DNA of 64,000 nucleotides. Source: Astragalus membranaceus. Taxonomy: Eukaryota > Streptophyta > Magnoliopsida > Fabales > Fabaceae. Location: positions 152,419,402-152,483,401 of the forward strand of contig CM076854.1 of the NCBI GenBank assembly GCA_039519185.1, in the 5' to 3' direction. Positions 38,201-49,350 of this stretch are shown piece by piece. Position 1 is the stretch's first letter, and each line of letters begins with the position of its first letter. A model generated the notes under the pieces. It did no database searches and was not told the origin of the DNA. It saw only the letters and a list, made by a program, of their open reading frames with translations. The position numbers and the translations under genes were made by a program.

Positions 38201-39593
38201 ACGCATTTAAGAAAACGTGTTAGATTCCCTTAACATTCCCAATAATCTTTCAAGTTAGCGACATCGATATGATCTTAGTGGAGATGATTTCGAGCCGAAT
38301 ATGGGGGTTAAGGACAGATCAGACAAAACCCTTTTCCATATAAATAGTGAAGGAAGTTATTTCTAACTCTCAACCTTCAAATTGTTAGTATCGTCTCGCA
38401 ATTATCTCAATGAAGATGATTTCGATCAAAATATGGGGGTGAGGGACATGATTTAAAACTAACAAGGTCTAATTATAGCCAACACAATCAGATTGATGGA
38501 AACTAACAAGGTCATATGCATAACCAAACTTACCTTCAGTTGGAGTTGGAGACATGCACTGTATCTGACTTGCAGGCAAAATGGAATTTCAGAGTTTATG
38601 CTTTGTATCTCAGTATCTCTGTATTTGGCTTGAAGGCAACTAACGCTATCTTTATAGTTAGCTGGTTTTTGGAGTTATGAAAGCAAATAGGTAGGTGGTT
38701 GCTGAGTTATGAAGGTAGACGTGTGGGTTTAAAGAATTTTTTATGTTGACATCAAAGAAGGAGAAGGAAGCATAAATAAAGAAATTTGATCCCAAAAGGA
38801 GAATGAAGCATAAATAAAGAAATTTATTTATGGTTGAGAGGAAATTATGAAGAAATTTATTGATGGAGTTATGAAAGGAATTGGTTGGTGAAATATGGTA
38901 TCCAACAATTTTATGAAGGGCAATTCAGTACTTAAAAACTGGACCATGTTGGACGCACGGGTACGTAGTTAAACGCAGAAGCTACAAATTGTGGCTTCAC
39001 TGCTGCCGTGACTTTTCGCGTTGCCGCTGCCGTGATTAGGAACAACCAAACAAGATGGAAGTGCTTCTATGGTTGGAAACGTGAGTTGAGAGGTTGCAAA
39101 CGTGCAACCAAACACACACATAATAGAGTTAACAATTAGGGATGAATAATGAGTTAGGGACGTGTTATGCTTAGACCCTACCCGTCTCTAAATTGTGGTC
39201 GGGCCAATTCTTTAGACCGCAATCCGTTCTTAGACCCGAACAAACCAGATACTTTACGTATTAATAAGATAAAGACGAGACAAGTCTTAGGATTGGGACG
39301 AGTCTTATTCACCCCTAGTTCGGTTTGTTAGTTGTTACACTCTCTAAACATAGAAGTGGAAAATTTTAATGATAAAAGTATAACATATTTTTTTGTGGGA
39401 AAAACATTTTCTTATTTTTTAGATGCTTACAAAAGAAATATCATTTTTAGATAGATGGATGCGTAACTGAAATTTGTGAAATAAGTTAGTATCGTTCTTT
39501 AAAAAAACCGTTTAGTAAAGAAAGCTGACCGACCAACCCGTGAAATGCAGACAAACACATGAAAAGGAAAAAAAGTGTTTTGAAAAAGAAAAC
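38201..39593. other. Spacer between CACTA-1 and tRNA-Asp, no gene seen
   Basis: Contains two imperfect copies (about 38285 and 38410) of a phrase with GATGATTTCGA and AATATGGGGGT, perhaps untranslated 5' sequence of the transposon. No CACTA terminus, no open frame with known domains. Homopurine/AT-rich between 38750 and 38890. Confidence 0.6.
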
Positions 39594-39596
39594 ACC

Positions 39597-39600
39597 AAAA
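39597..39600 (-). terminator. RNA polymerase III terminator (T4)
   Basis: On the tRNA strand TTTT follows the mature 3' end after 4 bases, as expected for a pol III gene. Confidence 0.7.
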
Positions 39601-39604
39601 GTAT

Positions 39605-39676
39605 CGCCGTTGCCGGGGATCGAACCCGGGTCACCCGCGTGACAGGCGGGAATACTTACCACTATACTACAACGAC
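39605..39676 (-). tRNA. tRNA-Asp (GTC)
   Basis: 72 bases starting GTCGTTGTAGTATAGTGGTA and ending CCCCGGCAACGGCG, with acceptor pairs GTCGTTG/CAACGGC (one G-T pair), anticodon loop CTGTCAC (anticodon GTC), box A TAGTATAGTGGT and box B GGTTCGATCCC. No intron, CCA not encoded. It looks fully functional. Its 3' end plus CCA is the exact complement of the primer sites of families A, B and D here. Confidence 0.98.
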
Positions 39677-41732
39677 TTGTTGTTTGTAAAATTGGTTAAT
39701 CTCTTCTTGACCAAAACATGGAATTCGTGCGCTCTTAGTTGAGACTTGTGAGTGTCGCTCTTAGTCACCAAACCGGCCGTTGTTTATCCGATGGGCATGT
39801 CGAAGCCATTCAATGGCAGCGTCTTCAACTCTTCTCTCCACATCTTTCGATTTTGCCGCCGCGATCATTCTTCTAACGTACGGTTTTCTTCTATCATTCC
39901 TTTTTACTTCGATCCAATCCAATTCAATTCTCATGTGTTCTTTTCTACTCTTTCAGTCAACTACTTTCCGCTGTACAAGTATCAGCATGTGTTCCAACAC
40001 TGTTCCTCCTCTTCCTGAAAACCGCGTCGTCGTCCGTTGCCTCCTCTCTCTCTATCTATCTCTCCATCTCTCTCTGCGTGTGTAATAGATGAATAATAGA
40101 TAGATTTTTGAGTGTGCAGGTTGGATGCGGAATGACGGCGGTGGATGGATATCCGAAGCCGGACGAAAAGGTTCGAACCAGCTCCTTCAAGGTTCAAGGA
40201 GGTGGCAATGCTGGTAATGCTTTAACTTGTGCCGCTCGACTCGGCTTGAAACCAAAACTCATCTCCAAGGTTTTGTAAGTTTTATTTTTTGATTTTTCCT
40301 GCTGAATCTGATAGGCACTGTTCAAGCTCTTGATATTGAGTTGTTTGTTTATATGTATCTTCATTTTCATTTTTTATGAAATAATTTTTCATCTTTATCC
40401 CTGTATTCATGTCAAGATTATGTGTGTTTCAGTGTTTGATTTCTTTATGAGAGGTGGTCTACATGCACTTGTAAGAGTTATTTCGTGTTTGTTTATAGGC
40501 TAAAGCCTAAATGCCTAGAACTGAAATGTCATCTCACTAACATGCCGAACCAAACCAAATACACTTTCTAGTTTGCGCAAAGGAAGTAAGTTCTTCCTTT
40601 AGTGCATGTCATGTTCTTATTATGAACCTCTTAGGTTAAAATAAACTCAAGGAGGTTGATATTTCATTAGTTTCGTTTTTACTTCTTTATTTCTGCTCCC
40701 TTTTTATTTTATTTTTTAATTTGTCTATTGATAAAGAATTTCGCTGCTTGACTGTTTGCACTTCTTTCCTAATTAGTCACCACTTTCTTAGTTGAAAGTT
40801 TATTGTTTTCATTTTCCAGGTATCCAAGGGCGGTACGTACGTAGTTCAACATTTTCATATCTACTAGTAGACAACCAAACGTAAGGCACTTGCTTGTATG
40901 TTTTTCCCTTTACTTCCTACATAGATTAACATTAGCATGCCTTTCTTTAACGATATGAAGAAACCTGCTGATTCAAGGCTTAAAATGGCATGGTGTTCTT
41001 AAGAAAAGATTTTCAGAATTAAAATGCACTCTCATGACCTTATGTCTGAGCTCTAGGATATTTCAGCCAGTGGCCATATATATATTCAACATGTCCTGAA
41101 TCTAAAATTATGCTTAAATGTGTGTTGATTTATTGATTGATTTTCAAGACGAAGGTTTTTATTGTTTTGAATTACTCATGCAACTGCTGTTTGAAAAATT
41201 TCAGCACATCCCAATCCCCATGTGTAATGTATACCGGTTCTTTTATTCTTTTATCACACCATGACCATTATTAGTGGCTCAACTGATTTCAGAAATGCAG
41301 CCATAATGCCTGCAAGTATATTTGTATTGACAACACTTCTACTTCTACATCTACATTTCCTTATTTTTTGTAGAATAAGATATATATGATGGGCATTAAA
41401 ATAGAAATACATGATTAAATATAATTGAGGCAATATGCCTAGGCTTTCTATTATTTATTAGAATATACATTAAGGTTAATAGTACTTTCATTATTATGAC
41501 CGTTGGGGGTCTTTATTAGTTTGTTACAACCGAATGAGGTTAGTTAGAGTTTTCACTTGTATGGGATTATGGTGAATACCAATCCTATGTATATTGTAAC
41601 CTTTTCCATTCAATGAATCAATGAAATGGATTCAGTTTTTCATTCTATGATCGAATCCTTTTATGGTATCAGAGCAGATTAACTCTGCTCTGTGTGCCAA
41701 TCCTCTTTCACAATCATCGAAGATCATCACCC

Positions 41733-42812
41733 ATGGCGGAGGTCATTGAGGAACACGAATCACCGCCGCGTACGAAGAAGGATGACGATTCGAATAACAA
41801 ACAAAACAACAATCCTGCCTCTTCTCTTACGAGTCCTTATTATCTGCACCCTGCAGAGAATCCAGGTGCCATTCTTGTTGCACCTCCGATGAACGGCAAC
41901 AACTATGACACGTGGAGTAAAAAGATGAAGAGAGCCTTGCTCACAAAGAACAAGATCAAATTCATTAACGGGAAGATCACCGCGCCGGCGGAAGACGACG
42001 AACTATTCGAAGCTTGGGAGCGTTGCAACGGCACGGTGGTTTCTTGGATAGCGGCTTCGCTGGCACCAGAGATAGCTCAAAGCGTCGAGAATGTTGAAGA
42101 TGCTCGCGATCTGTGGAATGAATTGAAGACTCGTTTTTCAAAAGGAGATGCCTTTCGCATGTCCGATTTGATGCAAGAAATCCACTCCATCAAACAAGGT
42201 GAAAGAAGCATCAACACCTATAACACGGATCTCAAGGTTATCTGGGAAGATCTTGAGACCTTGAGACCTATTAATGCCTGTGTTTGTGGAGTGGTAGATG
42301 ACAACACCAAGAAGCAGCGTGAAGCAGAGTATGTAATATGCTATCTGAATGGGTTGAATGATCAATACAACACGGTAAAAACACAAATCATGATGATGGA
42401 TCCCCTTCCCGGAATCAACAAGGTATTTTCTCTGACCTTGCAACAAGAGAGACAGTTGAATGGTAGCGCTGTTGGTGAATCGACCAAGACAACATTGATA
42501 GCCAATACAACTACCAATCAGGGTCATCAAGGCAGAGGAAATGCAAATTCTCGTGGTAGAGGGCGTGGAAGGTTTCCAGGAAGAACTCAAGGGAACAATT
42601 CCTCCAAGATATGCAATCATTGTGGCAAACAAGGTCACACAGTGGAAGTCTGCTATTTCAAACACGACTTTCCTCCTGGATTCAAGTTTCGCGATAAAGA
42701 AAATGCAACCAACAATGTCACTAGTGATGCAAACAACACTCAAGAAGAAGCTACTGCAACTCAAGCCAGTGAATCATCAGTTAGTATTACACAGAGATGT
42801 ATCAAAAACTGA
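41733..42812 (+). CDS. Copia-2 gag
   Basis: Begins MAEVIEEHESPPRTKKDDDS. The NYDTWSKKMKRALLTKNKI block is the copia capsid N-terminus (UBN2-type), and there is a CCHC zinc knuckle (CNHCGKQGHTVEVCYFKH, about 42611-42664). The frame ends after SITQRCIKN; the adjoining frame from 42797 continues the polyprotein, so one base has been lost or gained near 42800. The start is chosen because it follows the primer site by about 57 bp and has an A at -3 relative to ATG in a plausible context. Confidence 0.9.
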   Translation: MAEVIEEHESPPRTKKDDDSNNKQNNNPASSLTSPYYLHPAENPGAILVAPPMNGNNYDTWSKKMKRALLTKNKIKFINGKITAPAEDDELFEAWERCNGTVVSWIAASLAPEIAQSVENVEDARDLWNELKTRFSKGDAFRMSDLMQEIHSIKQGERSINTYNTDLKVIWEDLETLRPINACVCGVVDDNTKKQREAEYVICYLNGLNDQYNTVKTQIMMMDPLPGINKVFSLTLQQERQLNGSAVGESTKTTLIANTTTNQGHQGRGNANSRGRGRGRFPGRTQGNNSSKICNHCGKQGHTVEVCYFKHDFPPGFKFRDKENATNNVTSDANNTQEEATATQASESSVSITQRCIKN

Positions 42813-45800
42813 TGGCCATATTGAACAAAAATGGTGAAGCAAGAGTTAGCCAAACTCATCACATCATTGCATCCAATGTGACTCAAGATGCATCAGGTAA
42901 TATCACTTACACTGTATGGATTGTGGACACAGGAGCCACTGATCATATTTGCAACAATCTTGCCTTGTATTACTCATATTATGAAATTAAACCCATTAGC
43001 ATTAGGATGCCTAATGGAACAAGAACCTATGCTAAGTATGCAGGCACTATAGTGTTTAATTCTGATTTGATCTTGCACAATGTTTTATACGTACCTGAGT
43101 TTGGTTTCAACTTGATATCTGGATATAAATTGTCCCACTTCTTGAAATGCAAAATAATAATTGATGATGATGATTGCACCATACAGGAAAAGCCTACATT
43201 GAGGACGATTGGGCACGCTAGAGCTTTTCATTCTCTATATGTTCTAGATCAAGATTCAAAGTGCTTGTCTGCATTTGTTGAAAATACTAGTCCTGTTTCT
43301 ATTTCCTACTTGAATTTAGCTGATGAACATCAATGTAATCATACAATTTCTGAAAACTTTGCATTGTGGCACCATAGACTAGGTCACCCCTCTCCCAATG
43401 CCCTCAAGAATGTCTGTAGCTACTCTCCATATGTTGAATTTGTTGCAAATAAAATCTGTGATTCATGTCATTTAGCAAAACAACAGAAGCTCCCTTTCCC
43501 CATTAGTAATACTATGTCTAAAAGTGCTTTTGAACTAATTCACATGGACATTTGGGGTCCTTTTTCCACTCCATCTATCCATGGTCACTTGTACTTTCTT
43601 ACTATTGTAGATGATTACACTAGACACATATGGCTGTATCTGATGAAGAACAAATCTGAAGTCAGAGACTTAATCAGGAATTTCTTGAAATTGGTCCACA
43701 ATCAGTTTGGGATTACAGTGAAAAATGTCAGGACAGACAATGGGAAAGAGTTTAAGATGACTGGGTTTTATCAAAAGGAAGGGATCGTTCACCAAACAAC
43801 TTGTGTTGAGACCCCTCAGCAGAATGCCATAGCAGAGAGAAAGCACATGCATATACTCAATACAACAAGAGGCTTGATGTTTCAATCCCATCTTCCCAAA
43901 ATATTCTGGTCTTATGCAGTAATACACAGTGTGCATTTGATAAATAGACTACCTACTGTAGTGCTAAAGAACAAGTCTCCATATGAAGTATTGTACAATC
44001 AAGTTCCTAACCTTCAACACTTGAGAGTCTTTGGGTGTTTGTGCTTTGCCTCAACCATCTTACAAGGACGAGGGAAGCTTGATCCAAGAGCAAAGAAGGG
44101 AGTCTTTCTGGGCTACAAACCAGGAACAAAAGGGTATATTGTAATGGATTTGAAGAGTAGAAAAATACTCATTTCAAGGAATGTTTTCTTCTATGAAGAT
44201 ACATTCCCTTACATTGCATTTCAGCAACACAAGAGTAAATCCAACCCCACACCTAATACTTATGACCTTACCACATTTGATCCTGACAACACCACAAATG
44301 ACAGTGCCACCAGTGACACAGATTGCCCTACAAATAAAGGTCACACAAATGATATTTCTCTCCCCACCAATGAGCCTCACACACTAGAAAATTATCTCTC
44401 TCCTTCACCTAGCATCACAGTTGACAATGAGCCAAGTATTGATCAAGACACTCCTGTTGTTGTTCCCAATATTCATGATAGCATTGCATTAAACAAACCC
44501 ACTAGAACTACTCGCCCCCCATTCGCTTTAATGATTTTATATGCAATGCTAACATGGCAAACCAGAAGTGCCTCTACCCTATTACTTCAGTCTTTAGTTA
44601 TGACAAACTCAGAAACTCTTACAAGAATTTCACTCTCTCTGTTGACTCAATCAGTGAACCATCAACTTATAAACAAGCTGTAAAGTCAAATGATTGGATC
44701 CAAGCAATGAATTCTGAGCTTGCTGCTCTTGAGAAAAACAATACATGGGAATTAATTGCTCTACCACCTGGTAAGAAAACCGTAGGGTGCAAATGGGTAT
44801 ATAAGGTGAAGTACAGGGTTGATGGAACATTGGAAAGATACAAGGCAAGGGTAGTTGCCAAGGGTTACACCCAAACTGAGGGAATAGATTACTTGGACAC
44901 TTTTTCCCCAGTTGCAAAGATGACAACTGTTAGACTGTTACTTGCCATTGCAGCAAGCCAATCGTGGCATCTTCAACAGCTGGATGTGAATAATGCTTTC
45001 CTACATGGAGAGCTTGATGAAGAAGTTTACATGGAGATTCCTCAAGGGTACAGCAAGCATCATGATGGTCAGTTTTGCAAACTTCTCAAGTCTATTTATG
45101 GTCTTAAACACGCCAGTAGGCAATGGTATGCAAAACTGTCCAGTTTCTTAGCTACATTGGGATATAAACAATCTCAATCTGATCATTCTCTTTTTACAAG
45201 AAATGTGGATGGAAAGATAACTGTACTACTGATTTATGTTGATGACTTAATACTAATTGGTCTTGATTTGAGTGAAATTACTCGTGTCAAGCATGAATTG
45301 GACAAGGCCTTCAAAATCAAAGATTTGGGATCCCTTAGATACTTCCTTGGAATTGAAGTAGCCAGAAACTGTACTGGTATCACTATTTGCCAAAAGAAGT
45401 ATGCTATTGATTTGCTATCTGAGACAGGGCTTCTAGGATGCAAACCAGCTGCCACTCCAATGGTGAAATCATCTCCACTTGACTCTAGAGAAGAATCTAA
45501 GCCCACTGACATCACTAGCTACAGAAGGTTGATTGGAAAGCTTCTATACCTCACCACCACAAGACCAGATCTCAGTTTTTCTGTACAACAATTAAGCCAA
45601 TACATGGCTGCTCCTACTGTCAAACATTTGAAGGCTGCTCATCGTGTTTTAAGATACATCAAAAGTGCACCAGGTCAAGGGTTATTTTTCCCTGCTTCCT
45701 CTACATTGCAGCTAAAGGCCTTTAGTGATTCAGATTGGGCTACATGCACTACTACTAGAAGGTCTGTCACAGGTTTTTGTGTCTTTATTGGGGACTCTCT

Positions 45801-46170
45801 CATTTCATGGAAATCAAAGAGACAAACAACTATTTCAAGGTCCTCCACTGAAGCAGAATACAGGGCCCTTGCTGCCACTGTATGTGAATTGCAGTGGCTC
45901 ACTTATATCTTGCAGGATTTGTCTCTGCATTTCATTACTCCTGCTCTGCTATACTGTGACAACAAATCTGCTATGCACATTGCTGCAAACTCAAGCTTCC
46001 ATGAACGCACTAAGCACATTGATATAGACTGCCATGTGGTCAGAGAAAAACTTAAAGCTCAGCTGTTCCACCTGCTTCCTGTTCCCTCATCAGCTCAACT
46101 TGCAGACATATTGACTAAAGCCTTGAACCTCAAACGTTCTCTGCATTGTTATCCAAGCTTGGAGTGTTGA
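42797..46170 (+). pseudogene. Copia-2 pol polyprotein (PR-INT-RT-RNaseH), one frameshift
   Basis: Protease with VDTGATDHI (about 42925), GAG-pre-integrase with WHHRLGHPSPNAL, integrase with HMDIWGPF, VRTDNGKEF and a downstream E, reverse transcriptase with LDVNNAFLHGELDEEVYMEI and catalytic YVDDLILIG (45235), RNase H with SDSDWATC and the end ADILTKAL. The frame 42797-44683 must change near 44530 into the frame 44554-46170; a C-run (CGCCCCCCATTC) is the likely site. Domain order is that of Ty1/copia. With two frame changes it cannot make a full polyprotein, though each domain looks well preserved. Confidence 0.92.
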
Positions 46171-46625
46171 ATATATACCCTCCAGCTTGAGAGGGGGTAT
46201 TAGAATATACATTAAGGGGTTAATTGTACTTTCATTATTAAGACCGTTGGGGGTCTTTATTAGTTTGTTACAACCGAATGAGGTTAGTTAGAGTTTTCAC
46301 TTGTATGGGATTATGGTGAATACCAATCCTAGATATTGTAACCTTTTCCATTCAATGAATCAATGAAATGGATTCAGTTTTTCATTCTATGATTGAATCC
46401 TGTTTTTCATTCTAAGATCGAATCCTTTTATTATTTGAGTTAACTAATTACAAGTAATACATACTCTCAGAAAAACTCCCACAAGTATTTACACCCCGGC
46501 CCGGAGATCCTCCCTTGATGCCAGATGACTTGTCCCAGTCAATGTTGTTATCTGCATTTGATGAAGCTCGATTAGTTTATTTTGATGGAATGCCTACCGA
46601 AACTGCTCTATTTGTTGCACAAGAG

Positions 46626-46911
46626 GTAATCATCATCTCACTTTTGGTTGCCCTTTTCCACCTTTTCTGGACAACTTTTTAAGGTATGCATCCTGGTAAA
46701 TTATAAATTACTTTTAGTTGTTGGTTGCCACTTACAAAATTATTCAACGAGAGAGAGAATCAGACATAAATCTTTACTTTTTGGGATTTGATTTGTCTTG
46801 CTGGTGTGGTTTTGTCTTTTGTTTCCCGACTTGCTGAAGGGGTACTATAACATACATTGAGATCATAGAAAGAATACTTAATATACACTTAGACTTCATG
46901 AACATGGTTAG
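46626..46911. other. Intron-like remainder after the last pfkB exon
   Basis: Starts with a good donor (GTAATC at 46626) and contains no exon-like frame before the copia-3 LTR begins. Confidence 0.55.
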
Positions 46912-47735
46912 TGTTGTAAATAGTATAATACCATTATGATTATTTATCTGGCCCAATTATCAAGCCGGCTAGGATTAGGTTTAGAATAGTCTATTTAAAC
47001 AGATTAGCGTTTGTACTCTAGACACACTTGAAATAATATTCAGGCCCAATTATCAGACCCGTTAGGATTAGGTTTAGAATAGCCTATTTAAACAGATTAG
47101 TGTTTGTACTCTAGACACACTTGAAATAATATTCAGTATATTTTTCTACATGGTATCACGAGCTCTCGTTTTTGGGAGTCTCGCTTTCGCGCAAAAACCC
47201 TAGTCGTCGTCTCTCCAACTTTTTTGCAGTTTCTTGGCACCTTCATCGTGTCGTTCTCCCTTATCTTTAGTCCTAAAAACATTGTTCATCAAGGTTACTG
47301 CTCACATGCACTGTTCATCGGTGTTACTGTTCACCGACACTGTTCACCATTGCTACAGTTCACATGCGCATTGTTCATCCGTACGACAGTTACTGTTCTT
47401 TACGGAAATACCGTTTATAGTGTGCAGCCATTGCTATTCACGGTTGGCATACTGTTTACTCTTTTTTGGGCCACTTAGAGTTCGTTTTTGTTTGACGTTC
47501 GTTAGTGGATTATTTGTGGTATACACCTTGGGCATTTTTTGGTCAGCATCATCGGCGCCGCTGCCCGTTGTCTTCTCTGTAGTTAGTGTTACTATTTTGG
47601 TCACTTGTTTTCTTGTTCATTGTTCAATATGGCTGATAATATCACTATTGATTACTCTTTATCATTCACCGAAGATGAGGTGAATCGTTTAAAGGCTATA
47701 CTTGACTCTCTCTGTAAGTCTTCTGGAAGTTGTTC
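46912..47735 (+). mobile_element. Copia-3: 5' LTR, primer site and start of coding region
   Basis: LTR about 46912-47150 (TGTTGTAAATAG ... TTTTTCTACA), primer site TGGTATCACGAGC at 47151, then a leader and an ATG at 47630 (MADNITIDYSLSFTEDEVNR). The frame runs without a stop into the CACTA terminus at 47736. The LTR has a tandem duplication of about 97 bp (units starting at about 46950 and 47042, both beginning GGCCCAATTATCA). The rest of the element is probably the inverted piece at 28952-30356. Confidence 0.8.
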
Positions 47736-48020
47736 CACTACAAAAAAAGGATTTATTAGCGACGGATATTAGCGAGGGACTAGTGTCCCTCGCAAAAACT
47801 AGAATTAGCGATGGAATTTGCGAGGGAATAGGGTCTGTTGTATTTTTGAGAATTAGCGACGGAAATTTTGGCGATAGCGACGGTCAGTCCGTCGCTAATG
47901 GCTTGGGCGGGAAAGTTAGCAACGGAAATAAGATCACTCGCAAACGAATTTTGACCGTTCAAATTTTGGGAATGTGTGTTGCATTTAGCGACGGACCATT
48001 CCGTCGCTAAATCTGTCGCT
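47736..48020. repeat. CACTA terminus and subterminal repeats, element 2 5' end
   Basis: Terminus followed by about ten TAGCGACGG/TAGCGAGGG words in both orientations, ending in CCGTCGCTAAATCTGTCGCT. The ORFs across this stretch are by-products. Confidence 0.92.
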
Positions 48021-48059
48021 AACGTTAATTTTTTTTATAAATTAGATTCTCAGAACACA

Positions 48060-48400
48060 TTCCCTCATTCTTCCTCTACTCTCTCTCTCTCTCTCACCTA
48101 CGGCCCACAACCACCATCACCACCACCATCACAACCACACAACCACCATCACCTGCGACCTCCTCTCCTCTTCCTCTACTCTCTCTCTCACCTACAAACC
48201 CTAACCCACCACCACACAACCACCACTACCACCACCACACAACCACGACCAGAGCTCTTCTTCTCCTCTTCCTATACTCTCTCTTAAGCTACGAAGTGCA
48301 CCACCAACACCACCACCACCACCACCACCACCACAAATTTCTGTCCTCTCTCTCCTACGACTATCATCAACACCACCACGACCGGGGCTCTCCCTTTTGT
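48060..48400 (+). repeat. CT- and CAC-rich leader of CACTA-2
   Basis: Low-complexity (CT)n and (CAC/CCA)n stretches, including about eight CAC units at 48308-48335. Probably promoter-proximal untranslated sequence of the transposon, as it lies just inside the subterminal repeats. No coding evidence. Confidence 0.6.
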
Positions 48401-48884
48401 AGGTTTTGATTTTTATTTTTATGATATTGTTTTGATTTTGATTTTTTAAATAATTTGTTTTGATTTATGTTATTTGCTTGAATTGAAATAATTTAGGATT
48501 GACATTGTTGGTGTTTGAAGTCTAAGAACCGCACCGGAGTGCGCACCGTCACTGTCATACCCCAATTTTGTCCGGCTTAGGTCCAAACCCTAACTTTCCA
48601 CACAAAAAAAATATATAATAAATTATACATTGCATTTTGGGTCCTAGAAACCATTCCAAAGTTTTTGAAATCATTTCTAGGGTTAGAATGCACTTTTTGG
48701 GAAATTAGGGTTTTTAGGGTCAAAAAGGGGATTTTGGTCTTTTCTCACAAAAGGGTCTATAAAAATAATTTTTGCATCATGCATCAAAATTAGGGTTTTT
48801 GAAAATATGTTATGCATGCATGGCAAGCTTTGGAAAATATTTTATGCATGCATGGCAAAAACCTAAAAACAATTTTGTGGAAGG

Positions 48885-49350
48885 CAAGAATCAATTTCTA
48901 TTATATACCAAAGGCCAAGAATCGATTTATAGTATATTCTAAAGGCCATGAAATCGATTTTCAAGCAATCCTAAAGGCCAAGAATCGATTTCTCAATCAT
49001 ATGTTTAAAGCTTGAAATCGATTTCTACATATACTCAAAGCAAAGCTAAAATCGATTTCCTTCTTTTTACATAGGCCTTGAAATCGATTGTCAAGCCATC
49101 CCATAGGCCATGAATCGATTCCTAATTGTTTTAACTAAGTGAAGAATCGATTTTCACCTATGATAGATGTCCTGAAAATCGATTCCTACTTGTTTTCAAA
49201 GAGCAAAGAATCGATTCCCATGTTTTCCAAAGAGTAAAGAATCGATTCCTCACTATTTCAACTATCCAAAGAATCGACTCTTGAGGCTTCTAAAATGATA
49301 AGAATCGATTCATCTACATTTTAACTACAATCAACAATCGATTCTTTCAT
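48885..49350. repeat. Array of about 15 AATCGATT motifs
   Basis: Degenerate tandem units of about 30-35 bp, each ending in (G/A)AATCGATT(T/C), from 48888 to 49340. Units often start with AAAGGCC or CAAAG. The core AATCGATT is an 8-bp palindrome. It lies in the middle of the solo LTR 48553-51508. Confidence 0.9.

Larger units (their letters stand above)
41456..46430 (+). mobile_element. Near-complete Ty1/copia element (copia-2, 4975 bp)
   Basis: Target duplication TTATT at 41451-41455 and 46431-46435. 5' LTR 41456-41663, primer site TGGTATCAGAGC (41664-41675, the initiator tRNA-Met type), gag-pol, polypurine tract GAGAGGGGG (46189-46197), 3' LTR 46198-46430. LTRs are alike except for an extra copy of about 26 bp in the 3' LTR. 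Both LTRs start TATTAGAATA and end CTTTTA, so the ends are TA...TA and not TG...CA. It lies within an intron of the pfkB pseudogene in the same orientation. Confidence 0.95.
39987..46625 (+). pseudogene. pfkB-type carbohydrate kinase, decayed fragment
   Basis: Exon 1 from ATG 39987 (NTVPPLPENRVV) to about 40031, acceptor at about 40119, exon 2 to about 40269 (VGCGMTAVDGYPKPDEKVRT, QGGGNAGNALTCAARLGLKP). This is the N-terminal sugar-binding half of a ribokinase-like protein. The usual DFLATV residues after VGCG are missing. A short piece near 40819 (VSKGGTYVV) runs into a stop, and the following TYxIVDN region is absent. A later exon (about 46471-46625: PDDLSQSMLLSAFDEARLVY, TETALFVAQE) shows a frame change near 46500. 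The C-terminal half with the catalytic GAGD motif is not in the window. A copia element fills an intron. Probably a pseudogene, or a gene split by nested insertions. Confidence 0.75.

Noticed and set aside
38201..39593. 5' terminus of CACTA-1
   Set aside because: Searched for TTTTTGTAGTG and TAGCGACGG/TAGCGAGGG words; only isolated partial matches (e.g. TTAGCGACA near 38258, TTTTTTTGTGGG near 39390).
42138..42764. Long minus-strand ORF of 208 codons
   Set aside because: Exact shadow of the copia-2 gag, which has clear domain motifs on the plus strand.
48885..49350. CRISPR-like array
   Set aside because: Repeats are only an 8-bp core with variable spacing and degenerate flanks, in a plant LTR; no long identical repeats.
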